Source of the DNA: JAICUY01 sp035708065
Lineage (GTDB): Bacteria; Chloroflexota; Limnocylindria; QHBO01
Direction: 5' to 3'
Length of the DNA: 37,271 nucleotides
Assembly: GCA_035708065.1 (NCBI GenBank)
Contig: DASSTC010000002.1
Span: forward strand, 1 to 37,271
Shown here: in pieces, positions 1 to 7,679 of the stretch
Position numbering within the stretch: the first letter of the stretch is position 1
Layout: every line of letters begins with the position of its first letter
Notes under the pieces: generated by a model
What the model was told of the DNA's origin: nothing
The model's input: the letters and a program-made list of their open reading frames with translations, nothing else
The model's database searches: none
Position numbers and translations under genes: made by a program

Positions 1-101
1 CCGAGCGACCGTCCGAACCGCCTACCTCCGCGCCGGCGGGAATCTGACAACGCCGCGCCGGAAGCGCGCGCGTTGACGACGCATCCGGGCGTTCGGACCG
101 G

Positions 102-1334
102 TCAGGCCGATGGCCGGCGGGCTGAGACCAGTTTGTGCTCCACGGCATAGAGCGCAGCCTGCGTGCGCGAAGCGAGGCCGAGCTTGCCCAAGATGTTGCT
201 CACATGGGTGCGGGCGGTACGCTCGGTGATCGACAGCTCGTAGGCGATCTCCTTGTTCGAGGCTCCCTTGCCGAGCTGCGCGAGCACCTCCTTCTCGCGC
301 TGGGTGAGCGGCTCGACCGGCTCCTCCACCTTTCGGGTCCGCATCCGCTGAGCGAGCAGCCGGGCGACCGCCGGATCGAGTGACACCTCGCCGGCATGGG
401 CCGCGCGCACAGCGTTGGCGACCTCCTCGGCATCGGCGTCTTTGAGCAGATAGCCCGATGCCCCCGCCTCGAGCGCGGCGGTCACCTTCTCCTCCTCGAT
501 GAAGCTCGTGACGGCGACGATCTCGATCTCGGGGTGCGCCTGCTTGATCGTGGCGATCGCGGTCAGGCCATCCATCCTGGGCATGAGCAGGTCCATCAGC
601 ACGACGTCCGGCAGCAGCCGATCCGCCAGGGACACGCCCTGCTCACCGTCCTCGCCCTCGCCGACGACCTCGATGTCCGGCAGCAGCTCGAGGAAGCCGC
701 GCAGCCCGCGACGCACGACCTGGTGGTCGTCGACGAGGAGGACACGGATGCGTTCGGTCTCTTCAGGCATGGGCTGTCCCTCCGCGGCGGCACTGCTCTC
801 GGTGGAGCGCGAAGTATGAACCAGTCCGAAGACGTGGACCGGCTCGGCCAGACCGCGCAGCCGTTGAACGCCGAGGTCGCGCAGCCGCATCTCGGCCGGC
901 AGCTCCAGTCCGTCGTGCTCGGCCGCGGCGCTCGTCACCAGGATCTCGCCCGCGTGCGACAGGGCCTGCAGCCGCGCCGCGCGAAAGAGCGGCGTGCCGA
1001 AGTACCGGTCGCCGCGTTTCTCAACCTCGCCACGGTCGATCGAGACGCGGATCTGCAGGTGTCCCACCTGCCCCCAGTCGTGCTCGGTGATGCGCCGCTG
1101 GATCTCCGTGGCGGCCGCCAGCGCGGCGGTCGCATCCTCGAAGGCGGCATACGCGGCATCACCGATGCGCTCGAAGACCAGCCCGCCGTGCTCCTCGACG
1201 GTCTGCACGATCAGCCCGTGCTGCAGGTCGAGCGTCTCCCCGGCCAGATCCGGGAAGCGCTGGGCGAGGTCGGTGCTGGCGACGACGTCGGTGAACAGGA
1301 ACGTCAGGTCGGCGCGTTCGGGGTCGCGGTGCAC
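102..1334 (-). CDS. Class III cyclase-homology domain fused to NarL/LuxR-type response regulator
   Basis: This is a predicted cytoplasmic signalling protein of 410 aa. Residues 1-185 are a class III nucleotide cyclase homology domain, about 195-310 a receiver domain (acidic pair D202/D203, phosphoacceptor D248 in VVLMDLLMP), and about 340-405 a LuxR-type HTH (LTQREKEVLAQL, TARTHVSNI). The cyclase metal aspartates are present (D16 in FTDVVAST, D59 in ERIGD). The substrate-specifying Lys is replaced by E55 and the transition-state Asn by F117 (YFGTPLFRAARL), so cyclase activity is doubtful. The open frame continues upstream to 1973, but that part is antisense to crcB. I chose the GTG at 1334 because it lies just before the conserved domain and 6 nt after a TATCCT -10 box. 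A strong GGAGG lies 8 nt before an in-frame ATG at 770, so a free 222-aa regulator may also be made. The gene diverges from the fluoride operon. Confidence 0.8.
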   Translation of the reverse strand: MHRDPERADLTFLFTDVVASTDLAQRFPDLAGETLDLQHGLIVQTVEEHGGLVFERIGDAAYAAFEDATAALAAATEIQRRITEHDWGQVGHLQIRVSIDRGEVEKRGDRYFGTPLFRAARLQALSHAGEILVTSAAAEHDGLELPAEMRLRDLGVQRLRGLAEPVHVFGLVHTSRSTESSAAAEGQPMPEETERIRVLLVDDHQVVRRGLRGFLELLPDIEVVGEGEDGEQGVSLADRLLPDVVLMDLLMPRMDGLTAIATIKQAHPEIEIVAVTSFIEEEKVTAALEAGASGYLLKDADAEEVANAVRAAHAGEVSLDPAVARLLAQRMRTRKVEEPVEPLTQREKEVLAQLGKGASNKEIAYELSITERTARTHVSNILGKLGLASRTQAALYAVEHKLVSARRPSA

Positions 1335-1338
1335 GCGC

Positions 1339-1358
1339 GGAGGATAGCGGTATCCTCC
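1339..1358. promoter_or_regulatory. Perfect palindrome carrying divergent -10 boxes
   Basis: GGAGGATA-GCGG-TATCCTCC is a perfect inverted repeat with 8-bp arms. Each arm contains TATCCT (TANNNT) reading outward. On the plus strand it is at 1351-1356, so transcription would start about 1363, just before the riboswitch at 1365. On the minus strand it is at 1346-1341, 6 nt from the GTG start of the cyclase/regulator gene. No good -35 is visible. The promoter role is inferred; the palindrome is seen directly. Confidence 0.6.
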
Positions 1359-1364
1359 ACCGAC

Positions 1365-1413
1365 GGCGATGGGGCTCGCCGCGAACCGCCCGTGCCAAGC
1401 GGGCTGATGGCTC
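1365..1413 (+). ncRNA. Fluoride riboswitch (crcB motif)
   Basis: The sequence matches the crcB/fluoride RNA consensus closely. GGCGA at 1365-1369 pairs with TCGCC at 1376-1380. AACC follows at 1384-1387, then a GCCCG/CGGGC helix (1388-1392 with 1399-1403), then the hallmark TGATGGCTCCT (1404-1414). It lies directly upstream of a fluoride channel gene, its usual genetic partner. Binding of fluoride normally turns expression on. The tail to the ATG (1415-1445) holds a GGGAGG Shine-Dalgarno at 1431-1436, so control could be at translation. No U-tract terminator is obvious. Confidence 0.93.
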
Positions 1414-1445
1414 CTGATGCTCGAATCGCAGGGAGGCATCGGTCC

Positions 1446-1817
1446 ATGCACCTGGTGGTCATCGGCCTCGGCGGCTTCGCGGGCGCGATCGCCCGCTATG
1501 CGGTCGATGGCTGGGTCAGCGCGCTCGTCCGCGGCTCGTTCCCGTGGGGAACGCTCGTCGTCAATGCCAGCGGCTCGCTGGTGATCGGCCTGTTGTTCGC
1601 GCTGATGACCGAGCGCGCGCTGATCCCCGCCGAGCTGCGCGCGCCGGTGATGATCGGCTTCGTCGGCGCTTACACCACCTTCAGCACGCTGGCGCTCGAG
1701 TCGTGGCGGCTGCTGGAGGATGGCGCCTGGCCGGCGGCGATGGCGAATCTCGGCGGATCGGTCGTGCTCGGCGTCGCGGCGGTCGTCGTCGGCGTCGCAA
1801 TCGGGAGGGCCATCTGA
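1446..1817 (+). CDS. crcB: Fluoride ion channel CrcB/Fluc
   Basis: This 123-aa membrane protein exports fluoride as a dual-topology dimer in the cytoplasmic membrane. Family marks are GGFAGAIARY near the N-terminus, WGTLVVNASGS with the conserved Asn, and AYTTFSTLALE containing the Phe-box motif (TTFST). Four hydrophobic helices are visible. The ATG at 1446 follows a GGGAGG Shine-Dalgarno and the fluoride riboswitch, and an over-represented GCATCGGTC word (1436-1444) sits between the Shine-Dalgarno and the start. The TGA stop overlaps the ATG of the DUF190 gene by one base, so the two are translationally coupled. Length is normal for the family. Confidence 0.95.
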   Translation: MHLVVIGLGGFAGAIARYAVDGWVSALVRGSFPWGTLVVNASGSLVIGLLFALMTERALIPAELRAPVMIGFVGAYTTFSTLALESWRLLEDGAWPAAMANLGGSVVLGVAAVVVGVAIGRAI

Positions 1818-2173
1818 TGGAGCTCGAGGGACGAGCGCTGCTCGTTCGGATCTATATCGGCGAGAGCGACAAGTGGGAGGGCAAGCCGCTCTACCAGGCG
1901 ATCGTCGAGCGCCTGCGCGAACGGCACGTGGCCGGCGCGACCGTGCTGCGCGGAATCGAGGGTTTTGGGGCACACGCGCATGTGCATACCACCCGGCTGC
2001 TGCGGCTGTCGGAAGACCTCCCGATCCTGATCGAGGTCGTCGACGACGAGGAGCGGCTGCGCGGGGTCCTGCCCGAGATCGACGAGATGGTCGACGACGG
2101 TCTGGTCACCCTGGAGCGCGTCGAGGTCTTCGCCTACCGCGGACCGGCCGACGCTGATTCCACCGGAGCATGA
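1817..2173 (+). CDS. DUF190 family protein
   Basis: This 118-aa protein of the DUF190 family (PF02641; PII-like ferredoxin-like fold) has unknown biochemical function but is often encoded beside crcB. Matching segments are LLVRIYIGESDKWEGKPLY near the start, ATVLRGIEGFGAH in the middle, and LPILIEVVDDEERL in the second half. It overlaps crcB (TGATG) and so is under the same fluoride riboswitch. A role in fluoride resistance or its regulation is an inference from context. The last 10 residues are not conserved-looking. Confidence 0.88.
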   Translation: MELEGRALLVRIYIGESDKWEGKPLYQAIVERLRERHVAGATVLRGIEGFGAHAHVHTTRLLRLSEDLPILIEVVDDEERLRGVLPEIDEMVDDGLVTLERVEVFAYRGPADADSTGA

Positions 2174-2255
2174 AACGACGCACAGACGCCGGCTCTGCAT
2201 CGGTCTATTCGTCAGCACAGGCGTCCGGTCCGCCTCGTTTCATCCGCGCCCCGGG

Positions 2256-2261
2256 TAGACT
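2256..2261 (+). promoter_or_regulatory. Candidate -10 box (TAGACT) for the zinc peptidase gene
   Basis: TAGACT matches the TANNNT pattern seen before many genes here. It would give a 5' leader of about 60 nt before the ATG at 2330. No convincing -35 is visible. The rest of the 2174-2329 gap contains one GCATCGGTC word at 2197-2205 and nothing else recognisable. Confidence 0.4.
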
Positions 2262-2329
2262 TCGCAACGCGCGCTTGCCCGCCGGAAGGCCAACCGCCCG
2301 GCATCGCGCTTGCTGAACGGAATCGGCTC

Positions 2330-3187
2330 ATGAGCTTCAATCCAGGCGCCGGGCTCGACCCGGGGCAGGTCCAGGATCGCCGCGGGGGCGGCATCGGTCG
2401 AGGCGGCGGGATCGCCGTCGGCGGCGGGCTGGGGACGATCATCCTCGTCGCCGCCTACCTCCTCTTCGGCGGCAACCTCGGCGACCTCGGCGGGCTGGTC
2501 CAGCAGCCGGCAGGCACCGCCAACCCGAGCAGCGACCTCGCATCCTGCAAGACCGGCGAGGATGCCAACCAGAGCGAGAGCTGCCGGATGGTCGGCTACA
2601 TCAACAGCATCCAAGCGTACTGGAGCAAGGAGTTCGCCGACAGCGGCGAGCGGTACGTCCAGGCCGATACGGTCTTCTACGACGGCGTCACCTCGACTGC
2701 CTGCGGCACCGCCAGCTCACAGGTCGGCCCGTTCTACTGCCCGGCCGACAAGCTCGTCTACCTCGACCTGGGCTTCTTCGACCAGCTGCAGACCCAGTTC
2801 GGCGCGAAGGGCGGCCGCTTCGCCGAGGCGTACGTCGTCGCGCACGAGTACGGCCACCACGTCCAGGACCTGCTCGGGCTGCTCGGGCAGGGTTCCAGCC
2901 AGGCGGGAGCCGGCGGCCAGTCGGTGCGCACCGAGCTGCAGGCCGACTGCTTTGCCGGCGTGTGGGCCAGCAATGCGGTCGCGACCGGCTTCATCGCGCA
3001 GCTGACCGACCAGGACATCGCGCAGGCCCTCGATGCGGCGAGCGCGGTCGGCGACGACCGCATCCAGCAGCAGAGCCAGGGCTACGTCAACCCGGACACC
3101 TGGACGCATGGCTCGTCGGAGGAGCGGCAGCAGTCGTTCCGCATCGGCTACCAGAGCGGCGACCCGACATCCTGCAGCACTTCCTGA
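2330..3187 (+). CDS. YpfJ-type neutral zinc metallopeptidase, membrane anchored
   Basis: This 285-aa protein belongs to the putative neutral zinc metallopeptidase family (PF04228, YpfJ). A Gly/Arg-rich N-terminus (about 1-30) is followed by one membrane segment (about 31-48, GGGLGTIILVAAYLLFGG). A secreted-side catalytic domain follows. The zinc site HEYGHH begins at H172, and the downstream ELQADCFAGVWA helix supplies the likely third ligand Glu. TRAC-like Cys residues (CKTGEDANQSESC, CGTASSQVGPFYC) may form disulfides outside the cell. The substrate is unknown. It is monocistronic or loosely linked to the next gene, 4 nt downstream. Confidence 0.88.
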   Translation: MSFNPGAGLDPGQVQDRRGGGIGRGGGIAVGGGLGTIILVAAYLLFGGNLGDLGGLVQQPAGTANPSSDLASCKTGEDANQSESCRMVGYINSIQAYWSKEFADSGERYVQADTVFYDGVTSTACGTASSQVGPFYCPADKLVYLDLGFFDQLQTQFGAKGGRFAEAYVVAHEYGHHVQDLLGLLGQGSSQAGAGGQSVRTELQADCFAGVWASNAVATGFIAQLTDQDIAQALDAASAVGDDRIQQQSQGYVNPDTWTHGSSEERQQSFRIGYQSGDPTSCSTS

Positions 3188-3191
3188 ACGG

Positions 3192-3773
3192 TTGATCGAG
3201 CCCGACCGATGCCCCTGGGCAGTCGGTGACCCCGAGTACCTGGCCTACCATGATCGCGAGTGGGGCGTCCCGCTCCACGACGACCGCGCCCTGTTCGAGC
3301 TGCTGATCCTCGAGGGCGCGCAGGCCGGCCTGTCGTGGATCACCGTCCTGCGCCGGCGTGACGGCTATCGCGAGGCGTTCGACAACTTCGACCCTGCTCG
3401 TGTCGCCTCCCTGACCGATGCCGACGTCGAGCGACTGCTCAGCGACCCGCGCATCGTTCGCAACCGGGCCAAGGTGCGATCGGCGATCGCCAATGCGCGG
3501 GCATTCATGGAGCTCGAGGCGAACACCGGCCGCTCATTCGCCGAGTGGCTGTGGTCGTTCGTCGACGGCCGCCCGATGCAGAACGCCTGGCGCTCGCTCG
3601 ACGAGGTCCCTGCCGAGACCGATGCCTCGCGGGCACTGTCGCGCGAGCTGCGCGGTCGCGGCTTCAGCTTCGTCGGCCCGACGATCGTGTACGCCTACAT
3701 GCAATCCGCGGGGCTGGTCAACGACCATCTCGTCGGCTGCTTCCGTTACGCCGAGGTCGCGGCGCTCCGATAG
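3192..3773 (+). CDS. tag: DNA-3-methyladenine glycosylase I
   Basis: This base-excision repair enzyme removes 3-methyladenine from alkylated DNA. From the TTG at 3192 it has 193 aa (E. coli Tag 187). The zinc ligands are present with the E. coli spacing: C7 and H20 (13 apart), then H and C in NDHLVGCF (4 apart). Other family motifs are YHDREWGVPLHDD, EGAQAGLSWITVLRRR and FVGPTIVYAYMQS. No ATG or GTG lies in frame between the upstream stop and C7, so TTG is the best start, only 4 nt after the peptidase stop; the two may be co-transcribed. The stop codon TAG at 3771 is also part of the thrB -10 box. Confidence 0.92.
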   Translation: MIEPDRCPWAVGDPEYLAYHDREWGVPLHDDRALFELLILEGAQAGLSWITVLRRRDGYREAFDNFDPARVASLTDADVERLLSDPRIVRNRAKVRSAIANARAFMELEANTGRSFAEWLWSFVDGRPMQNAWRSLDEVPAETDASRALSRELRGRGFSFVGPTIVYAYMQSAGLVNDHLVGCFRYAEVAALR

Positions 3774-3776
3774 ACT
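3771..3776 (+). promoter_or_regulatory. -10 box (TAGACT) for thrB
   Basis: TAGACT ends 9 nt before the thrB ATG at 3786, so the transcript would have almost no leader. The first three bases double as the stop codon of tag. No Shine-Dalgarno precedes thrB, which supports leaderless initiation. Confidence 0.5.
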
Positions 3777-3785
3777 CGCGGCGCC

Positions 3786-4709
3786 ATGTCGCGCCCGATT
3801 GCCTCGGTCGAGGTGCCGTCCAGCAGCGCCAACCTGGGGAGCGGCTTCGACTGCTTCGCGGCCGCCCTGAGCCTGAAGCTGCGCGCCGAGCTGCACGAGG
3901 GCGACGACGCCGGCATCCTGCTCAACGCGCACGGCGAGGGCGTGCCGCGGGACGACGAGAACCCCGACGAGAACCTGCTGATCCGAGCGTTCCGCGAGGG
4001 GATGCGCCTCGCGCTGGCGGGCGGCGGCGGCGCGTGGCGCCTCGAGGTGTCGAGCATGATCCCCGCGGCCCGCGGCCTGGGGAGCAGCGCCGCCGCGATC
4101 GTCGCCGGGCTGCTGCTCGGCGCCTCGCTCGGACGCCGCTCACCGGACGCCGACGAGCTGCTGGCGGCGGCTGCCCGCCTGGAGGGCCACGCCGACAACG
4201 TCGCGGCGGCGCTGTATGGCGGCATCACGCTCGCCGTGCTGTCCGCGCACGAGCGAGTGACGCTGCGCCGCTTCCACGCGCCCGAGGCCTGGATCCCGGT
4301 CGTGTTCCTGCCGCAGCGCGAGAGCCAGACCGCCGAGATGCGCCGTGCGCTGCCGTTGGCGGTGCCGCATCACGACGCATCGGCCGCCGCGGGTCGCGCG
4401 GCACTGCTCGCCACCGCGGTGATCACCGGCGACGCGGCACTGCTGCGGGAGGCGATGGATGACCGGCTGCACCAGCCGTATCGCCTGCCGCAGCTCCCCG
4501 GCAGCGCGGAGCTGATCGAGACCGCGTACGCGCACGGCGCCGCGGGGGCGGCGCTCTCCGGGGCCGGGCCGTCGGTGCTGGCGATCTGCGATTCGCCCGC
4601 GGCTGCGCACTCGGTCGAGAAGGCGTTCAACGCCTTCGACCTGCCGGGGATGGCGACCCGCCTGCGCTTCGACACGACCGGTGCGCGGCTGACCGGCAGC
4701 TCGTCCTGA
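3786..4709 (+). CDS. thrB: Homoserine kinase
   Basis: This GHMP-family kinase phosphorylates L-homoserine with ATP in threonine synthesis. The 307-aa product starts with the substrate-side motif SSANLGSGFDCFAAAL (about 10-25). It carries the ATP-binding Gly/Ser loop PAARGLGSSAAAIVAG (about 94-109) and the third GHMP motif GAALSGAGPSVLAI near residue 255. DNVAAALYGGITLAV is typical of homoserine kinase. thrC and hom are not in the window, but an aspartokinase gene that feeds the same pathway lies 3 kb away on the other strand. A TANNNT box 9 nt upstream suggests a leaderless mRNA. Confidence 0.93.
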   Translation: MSRPIASVEVPSSSANLGSGFDCFAAALSLKLRAELHEGDDAGILLNAHGEGVPRDDENPDENLLIRAFREGMRLALAGGGGAWRLEVSSMIPAARGLGSSAAAIVAGLLLGASLGRRSPDADELLAAAARLEGHADNVAAALYGGITLAVLSAHERVTLRRFHAPEAWIPVVFLPQRESQTAEMRRALPLAVPHHDASAAAGRAALLATAVITGDAALLREAMDDRLHQPYRLPQLPGSAELIETAYAHGAAGAALSGAGPSVLAICDSPAAAHSVEKAFNAFDLPGMATRLRFDTTGARLTGSSS

Positions 4710-4728
4710 GGGTCGCGCCGGGCTCGGG

Positions 4729-4734
4729 TACCAT
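4729..4734 (+). promoter_or_regulatory. -10 box (TACCAT) for the ABC-F gene
   Basis: TACCAT ends 9 nt before the ATG at 4744, the same spacing as in front of thrB. No Shine-Dalgarno is visible. The 34-nt gap after thrB contains no other signal. Confidence 0.45.
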
Positions 4735-4743
4735 CGGTCGGCT

Positions 4744-6741
4744 ATGTCCCTGGTCACCCTCAGCAACCTGTCGAAGAGCCACGGCGCGCAGCACCTGTTC
4801 GCCGACCTGAGCCTGCAGATCAGCGCCGGCCGGCGGATCGCGATCGTCGGGCCGAACGGCGCGGGCAAGACCACGCTCCTCGAGATCATCACCGGGGACC
4901 AGGAGGCCGACGGCGGGACGGTCACCCGGGCGAAGGACGTGGTCATCGGCTACCTGCGCCAGGAGGTTGCCGAGAGCCGCGGCCGAAGCGTCGTCGCCGA
5001 GGTGATCGCCGGGGCCGGCGAGGTGAGCGGCATCGGCCGGCGGATGGGTCACATCGAGGCCGAGCTGGCGGACGCCACCGAAGAGGCCGAGCTCGAGGAG
5101 CTGATGGCAGAGTACGGCCGGCTCCAGGATCGGTTCCAGGCGATGGGCGGCTATTCCCTGGAGGCCGAGGCCAGGCGGATCCTGGCCGGGCTTGGGTTCG
5201 CCGACCGCGACATGGACCGCGACATCGGCGAGTTCAGCGGCGGCTGGATGATGCGCGTCGCGCTCGCCCGGCTGCTGCTGCAGAACCCGGACGTGCTGCT
5301 GCTCGACGAGCCGACGAACCACCTCGACCTGGCATCGGTCGAATGGCTGCAGGGCTTCCTGGCCGACTACGCCGGCGCCATCGTGCTGGTCAGCCACGAC
5401 CGCGACTTCATCGACGCGGTGGTCAACCGCGTCGCCGAGCTGAACCACGGCATGCTGACCGAGTACGCCGGCGACTACGGCGACTTCGTCGAGCAGCGCG
5501 AAGAGCGCATCGCCCAGCTCGAACGTGACGCGTTGGCCCAGGGACGCAAGATCGCCCAGGTCGAGCGCTTCATCGAGCGGTTCCGCTACAAGGCCTCCAA
5601 GGCGCGATCGGTCCAGAGCCGGATCAAGCAGCTCGACCGGATCGAGCGGGTCGCGGTGCCGACGGCGCGGACGAAGAGCGTCAAGTTCCGGTTCCCGGAG
5701 CCTCCGCGTTCGGGACGCACGGTCATCACGCTCCACGACATCCAGAAGTCCTACGGCGACAACATCGTGTACGCGGGCCTCGACCTGCAGCTGGAGCGGG
5801 GACAGAAGGTCGCGCTCATCGGCCCGAACGGCGCCGGCAAGTCGACGCTCCTGAAGATCCTGGCGGGCGTCCTTGCGTTCGACAGCGGAACGCGCGAGCT
5901 GGGCACGAATGTCCGGGTCGCCTACTTCGCGCAGCACCAGATCGACGCGCTCGACCCGAAGCGCAGCGTGATGGAGGAGCTGGCATCGGTCGCCGTGCGA
6001 ATGACCAGCGCGGAGCAGCGCAAGCTGCTGGGTGCCTTCCTGTTCACCGGCGACTCGGTCGACAAGAAGGTCGGCGTGCTGTCGGGCGGCGAGCAGACGC
6101 GGCTGGCGCTGGCCAAGCTGATGGCCGATCCGGCCAACCTCCTCTGCCTCGACGAGCCGACGAACCACCTGGACATCGCCTCGCGCGACGTCCTGGAGGA
6201 TGCGCTGAACGCCTTCCCGGGCACGATCGTGCTCATCACCCACGACCGCTATCTCATTCGGTCGGTGGCCAATGTGATCGTCGAGGTCAACGGCGGCGAC
6301 GCGACACCGTACCTCGGCGACTTCGAGTACTACGCCGCCAAGCGCGGGCTCGACATCGAGCAGCGCGGCGCGACCGAGGGACGGCAGACGCCGCGCGGCG
6401 TGGAGGCCGCCACGCCGAAGCCGCGCGAGACCTCCGCCCAGGCGAACCGGCGCAAGCGCGAGGAAGCCGAGGAGCGCAACCGCCGCTATCGACGCACGCG
6501 GGACCTGCGGTCGGCACTCGAGCGGGCCGAACGAGAGGCACGCGAGACCGATGCGGAGCTCGCCGAGGTGACCGACCGCCTGGCGGACGCATCGGTCTAT
6601 ACCGACGGCAACGTGGTTCGTGAGCTGATCGAGCGGCACAATGCCGCGCTCGACCGCTCTGCTGCGCTGGCCGACGAGCGACAGCGGCTGACCGCCGAGC
6701 TCGAGGCTGCCGAAGCGGACGCCCTGGCTCCCGCCGGGTGA
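4744..6741 (+). CDS. ABC-F family ATPase (Uup/EttA-like ribosome-associated)
   Basis: This 665-aa soluble protein has two ABC ATPase domains and no membrane segments, the layout of ABC-F translation factors. Walker A motifs are GPNGAGKT (36-43) and GPNGAGKS in the second half. Signature motifs are FSGGWMMR and LSGGEQTR, and both Walker B segments read LDEPTNHLD. The linker between domains is charged (about 255-315). The last about 120 residues form an Arg/Glu-rich coiled coil (RRKREEAEERNRRYRR, RSALERAEREARE), as in Uup. It likely acts on the ribosome or on branched DNA; antibiotic resistance is not implied. The stop overlaps the GTG of the next gene (GTGA). Confidence 0.92.
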   Translation: MSLVTLSNLSKSHGAQHLFADLSLQISAGRRIAIVGPNGAGKTTLLEIITGDQEADGGTVTRAKDVVIGYLRQEVAESRGRSVVAEVIAGAGEVSGIGRRMGHIEAELADATEEAELEELMAEYGRLQDRFQAMGGYSLEAEARRILAGLGFADRDMDRDIGEFSGGWMMRVALARLLLQNPDVLLLDEPTNHLDLASVEWLQGFLADYAGAIVLVSHDRDFIDAVVNRVAELNHGMLTEYAGDYGDFVEQREERIAQLERDALAQGRKIAQVERFIERFRYKASKARSVQSRIKQLDRIERVAVPTARTKSVKFRFPEPPRSGRTVITLHDIQKSYGDNIVYAGLDLQLERGQKVALIGPNGAGKSTLLKILAGVLAFDSGTRELGTNVRVAYFAQHQIDALDPKRSVMEELASVAVRMTSAEQRKLLGAFLFTGDSVDKKVGVLSGGEQTRLALAKLMADPANLLCLDEPTNHLDIASRDVLEDALNAFPGTIVLITHDRYLIRSVANVIVEVNGGDATPYLGDFEYYAAKRGLDIEQRGATEGRQTPRGVEAATPKPRETSAQANRRKREEAEERNRRYRRTRDLRSALERAEREARETDAELAEVTDRLADASVYTDGNVVRELIERHNAALDRSAALADERQRLTAELEAAEADALAPAG

Positions 6742-7679
6742 GCGCTTCGCGGACCGATGCGGGCGCCGTCGGCGCCGCCCTGATCGTCCTTTCCGCGGTC
6801 TGCTTCGGCACCCTTGGGCCGCTGTCCCGCTTCGCCGAGAACGGCGGGGTGGGCGCCCTTGGCCTGGTGGCCTGGCGCGACATCCTGGGTGCGGGCTGCG
6901 TCGCCCTGTTCCTGGCCGTCCAGCGCCGGCCGATCCTGTCGCTGCGCGGCATCCCCGTCCCGCAGCGCCGAATGCTGGCCGTCGCCGCCGTGGCCAACAC
7001 CGTGCTGAACCTGGCGATCTTCGTCGCGTTCCTGCGAATCAGCATTGCGCTGGCGCTGCTGCTCTTCTACCTGTACCCCGCCTACGTGGCGATCGCGAGC
7101 TGGCTGTGGTTCGGCGAACGGCTCGACCGGGTGCGCTGGGCGGCGCTGGGGATCTCGCTCGCCGGCGTGATCCTGGTGGTCGGTGGAGGCGCCAGCTTGG
7201 CCGCGATCGACCCGCTCGGGCTCGGGCTGGCCCTGCTCGCCGGCGCGGTGCAGGCCGGCTACGTGCTCATCGCGCGGCACGGATTCAACCGCGTGCCGGG
7301 GCCGCAGGCCGGGGTGCTGACCATGGGCGGTGCGGTGATCCTGCTGTTCGGGGTCGCGCTGGTGACCGGGCAGGTTTTCGCCTTCGCCGAGCCGCTGGCG
7401 AGCGTCGATGCGTTCTGGCCGGTGCTGCTGGCCGGCACGATCGGCGCGGGAATCCCGACCGTCACGTTCATCGTCGGCATCCGGCTGATCGGAGCGCCGC
7501 GCGGCGCGATCCTGGCCACCCTCGAGCCGGTCATCGGCGTGACGCTGGCCGCGCTGCTGCTCGGCGAGCACCCCGGGGTGCTGCAGCTGGTCGGCGGGGC
7601 GCTGATCATCGCCGCGGCGGTGCTGCTCCAGCTGGGGCCGGGCGCTGAACCGGCCGAGCACGAGGCCGTGGCTGCATGA
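6738..7679 (+). CDS. EamA/DMT family transporter
   Basis: This 313-aa protein has about ten hydrophobic helices arranged as two EamA repeats (DMT superfamily, RhaT-like). Typical segments are GALGLVAWRDILGAG in the first repeat and LATLEPVIGVTLAALLLGE in the second; the last is the usual end-of-repeat motif of EamA permeases. The substrate (amino acid, metabolite or other) cannot be read from the sequence. Translation is coupled to the ABC-F gene by a GTGA overlap. The final 24 codons overlap, tail to tail, the 3' end of the aspartokinase gene. Confidence 0.88.
   Translation: MSASRTDAGAVGAALIVLSAVCFGTLGPLSRFAENGGVGALGLVAWRDILGAGCVALFLAVQRRPILSLRGIPVPQRRMLAVAAVANTVLNLAIFVAFLRISIALALLLFYLYPAYVAIASWLWFGERLDRVRWAALGISLAGVILVVGGGASLAAIDPLGLGLALLAGAVQAGYVLIARHGFNRVPGPQAGVLTMGGAVILLFGVALVTGQVFAFAEPLASVDAFWPVLLAGTIGAGIPTVTFIVGIRLIGAPRGAILATLEPVIGVTLAALLLGEHPGVLQLVGGALIIAAAVLLQLGPGAEPAEHEAVAA

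Noticed and set aside
1335..1973. Upstream extension of the cyclase/regulator frame (to an ATG at 1973)
   Set aside because: It is antisense to crcB and the riboswitch, is Arg/Asp/Ala-rich low-complexity and has no domain; the GTG at 1334 is preferred.
2174..2329. A second riboswitch or small RNA before the zinc peptidase gene
   Set aside because: No stable paired elements or known consensus could be seen.
4725..4743. A further copy of the over-represented word at ACCATCGGTCG
   Set aside because: It lacks the leading G of GCATCGGT (CCATCGGT), so I did not count it; similar near-matches at 9187, 20378 and 30697 were also left out.
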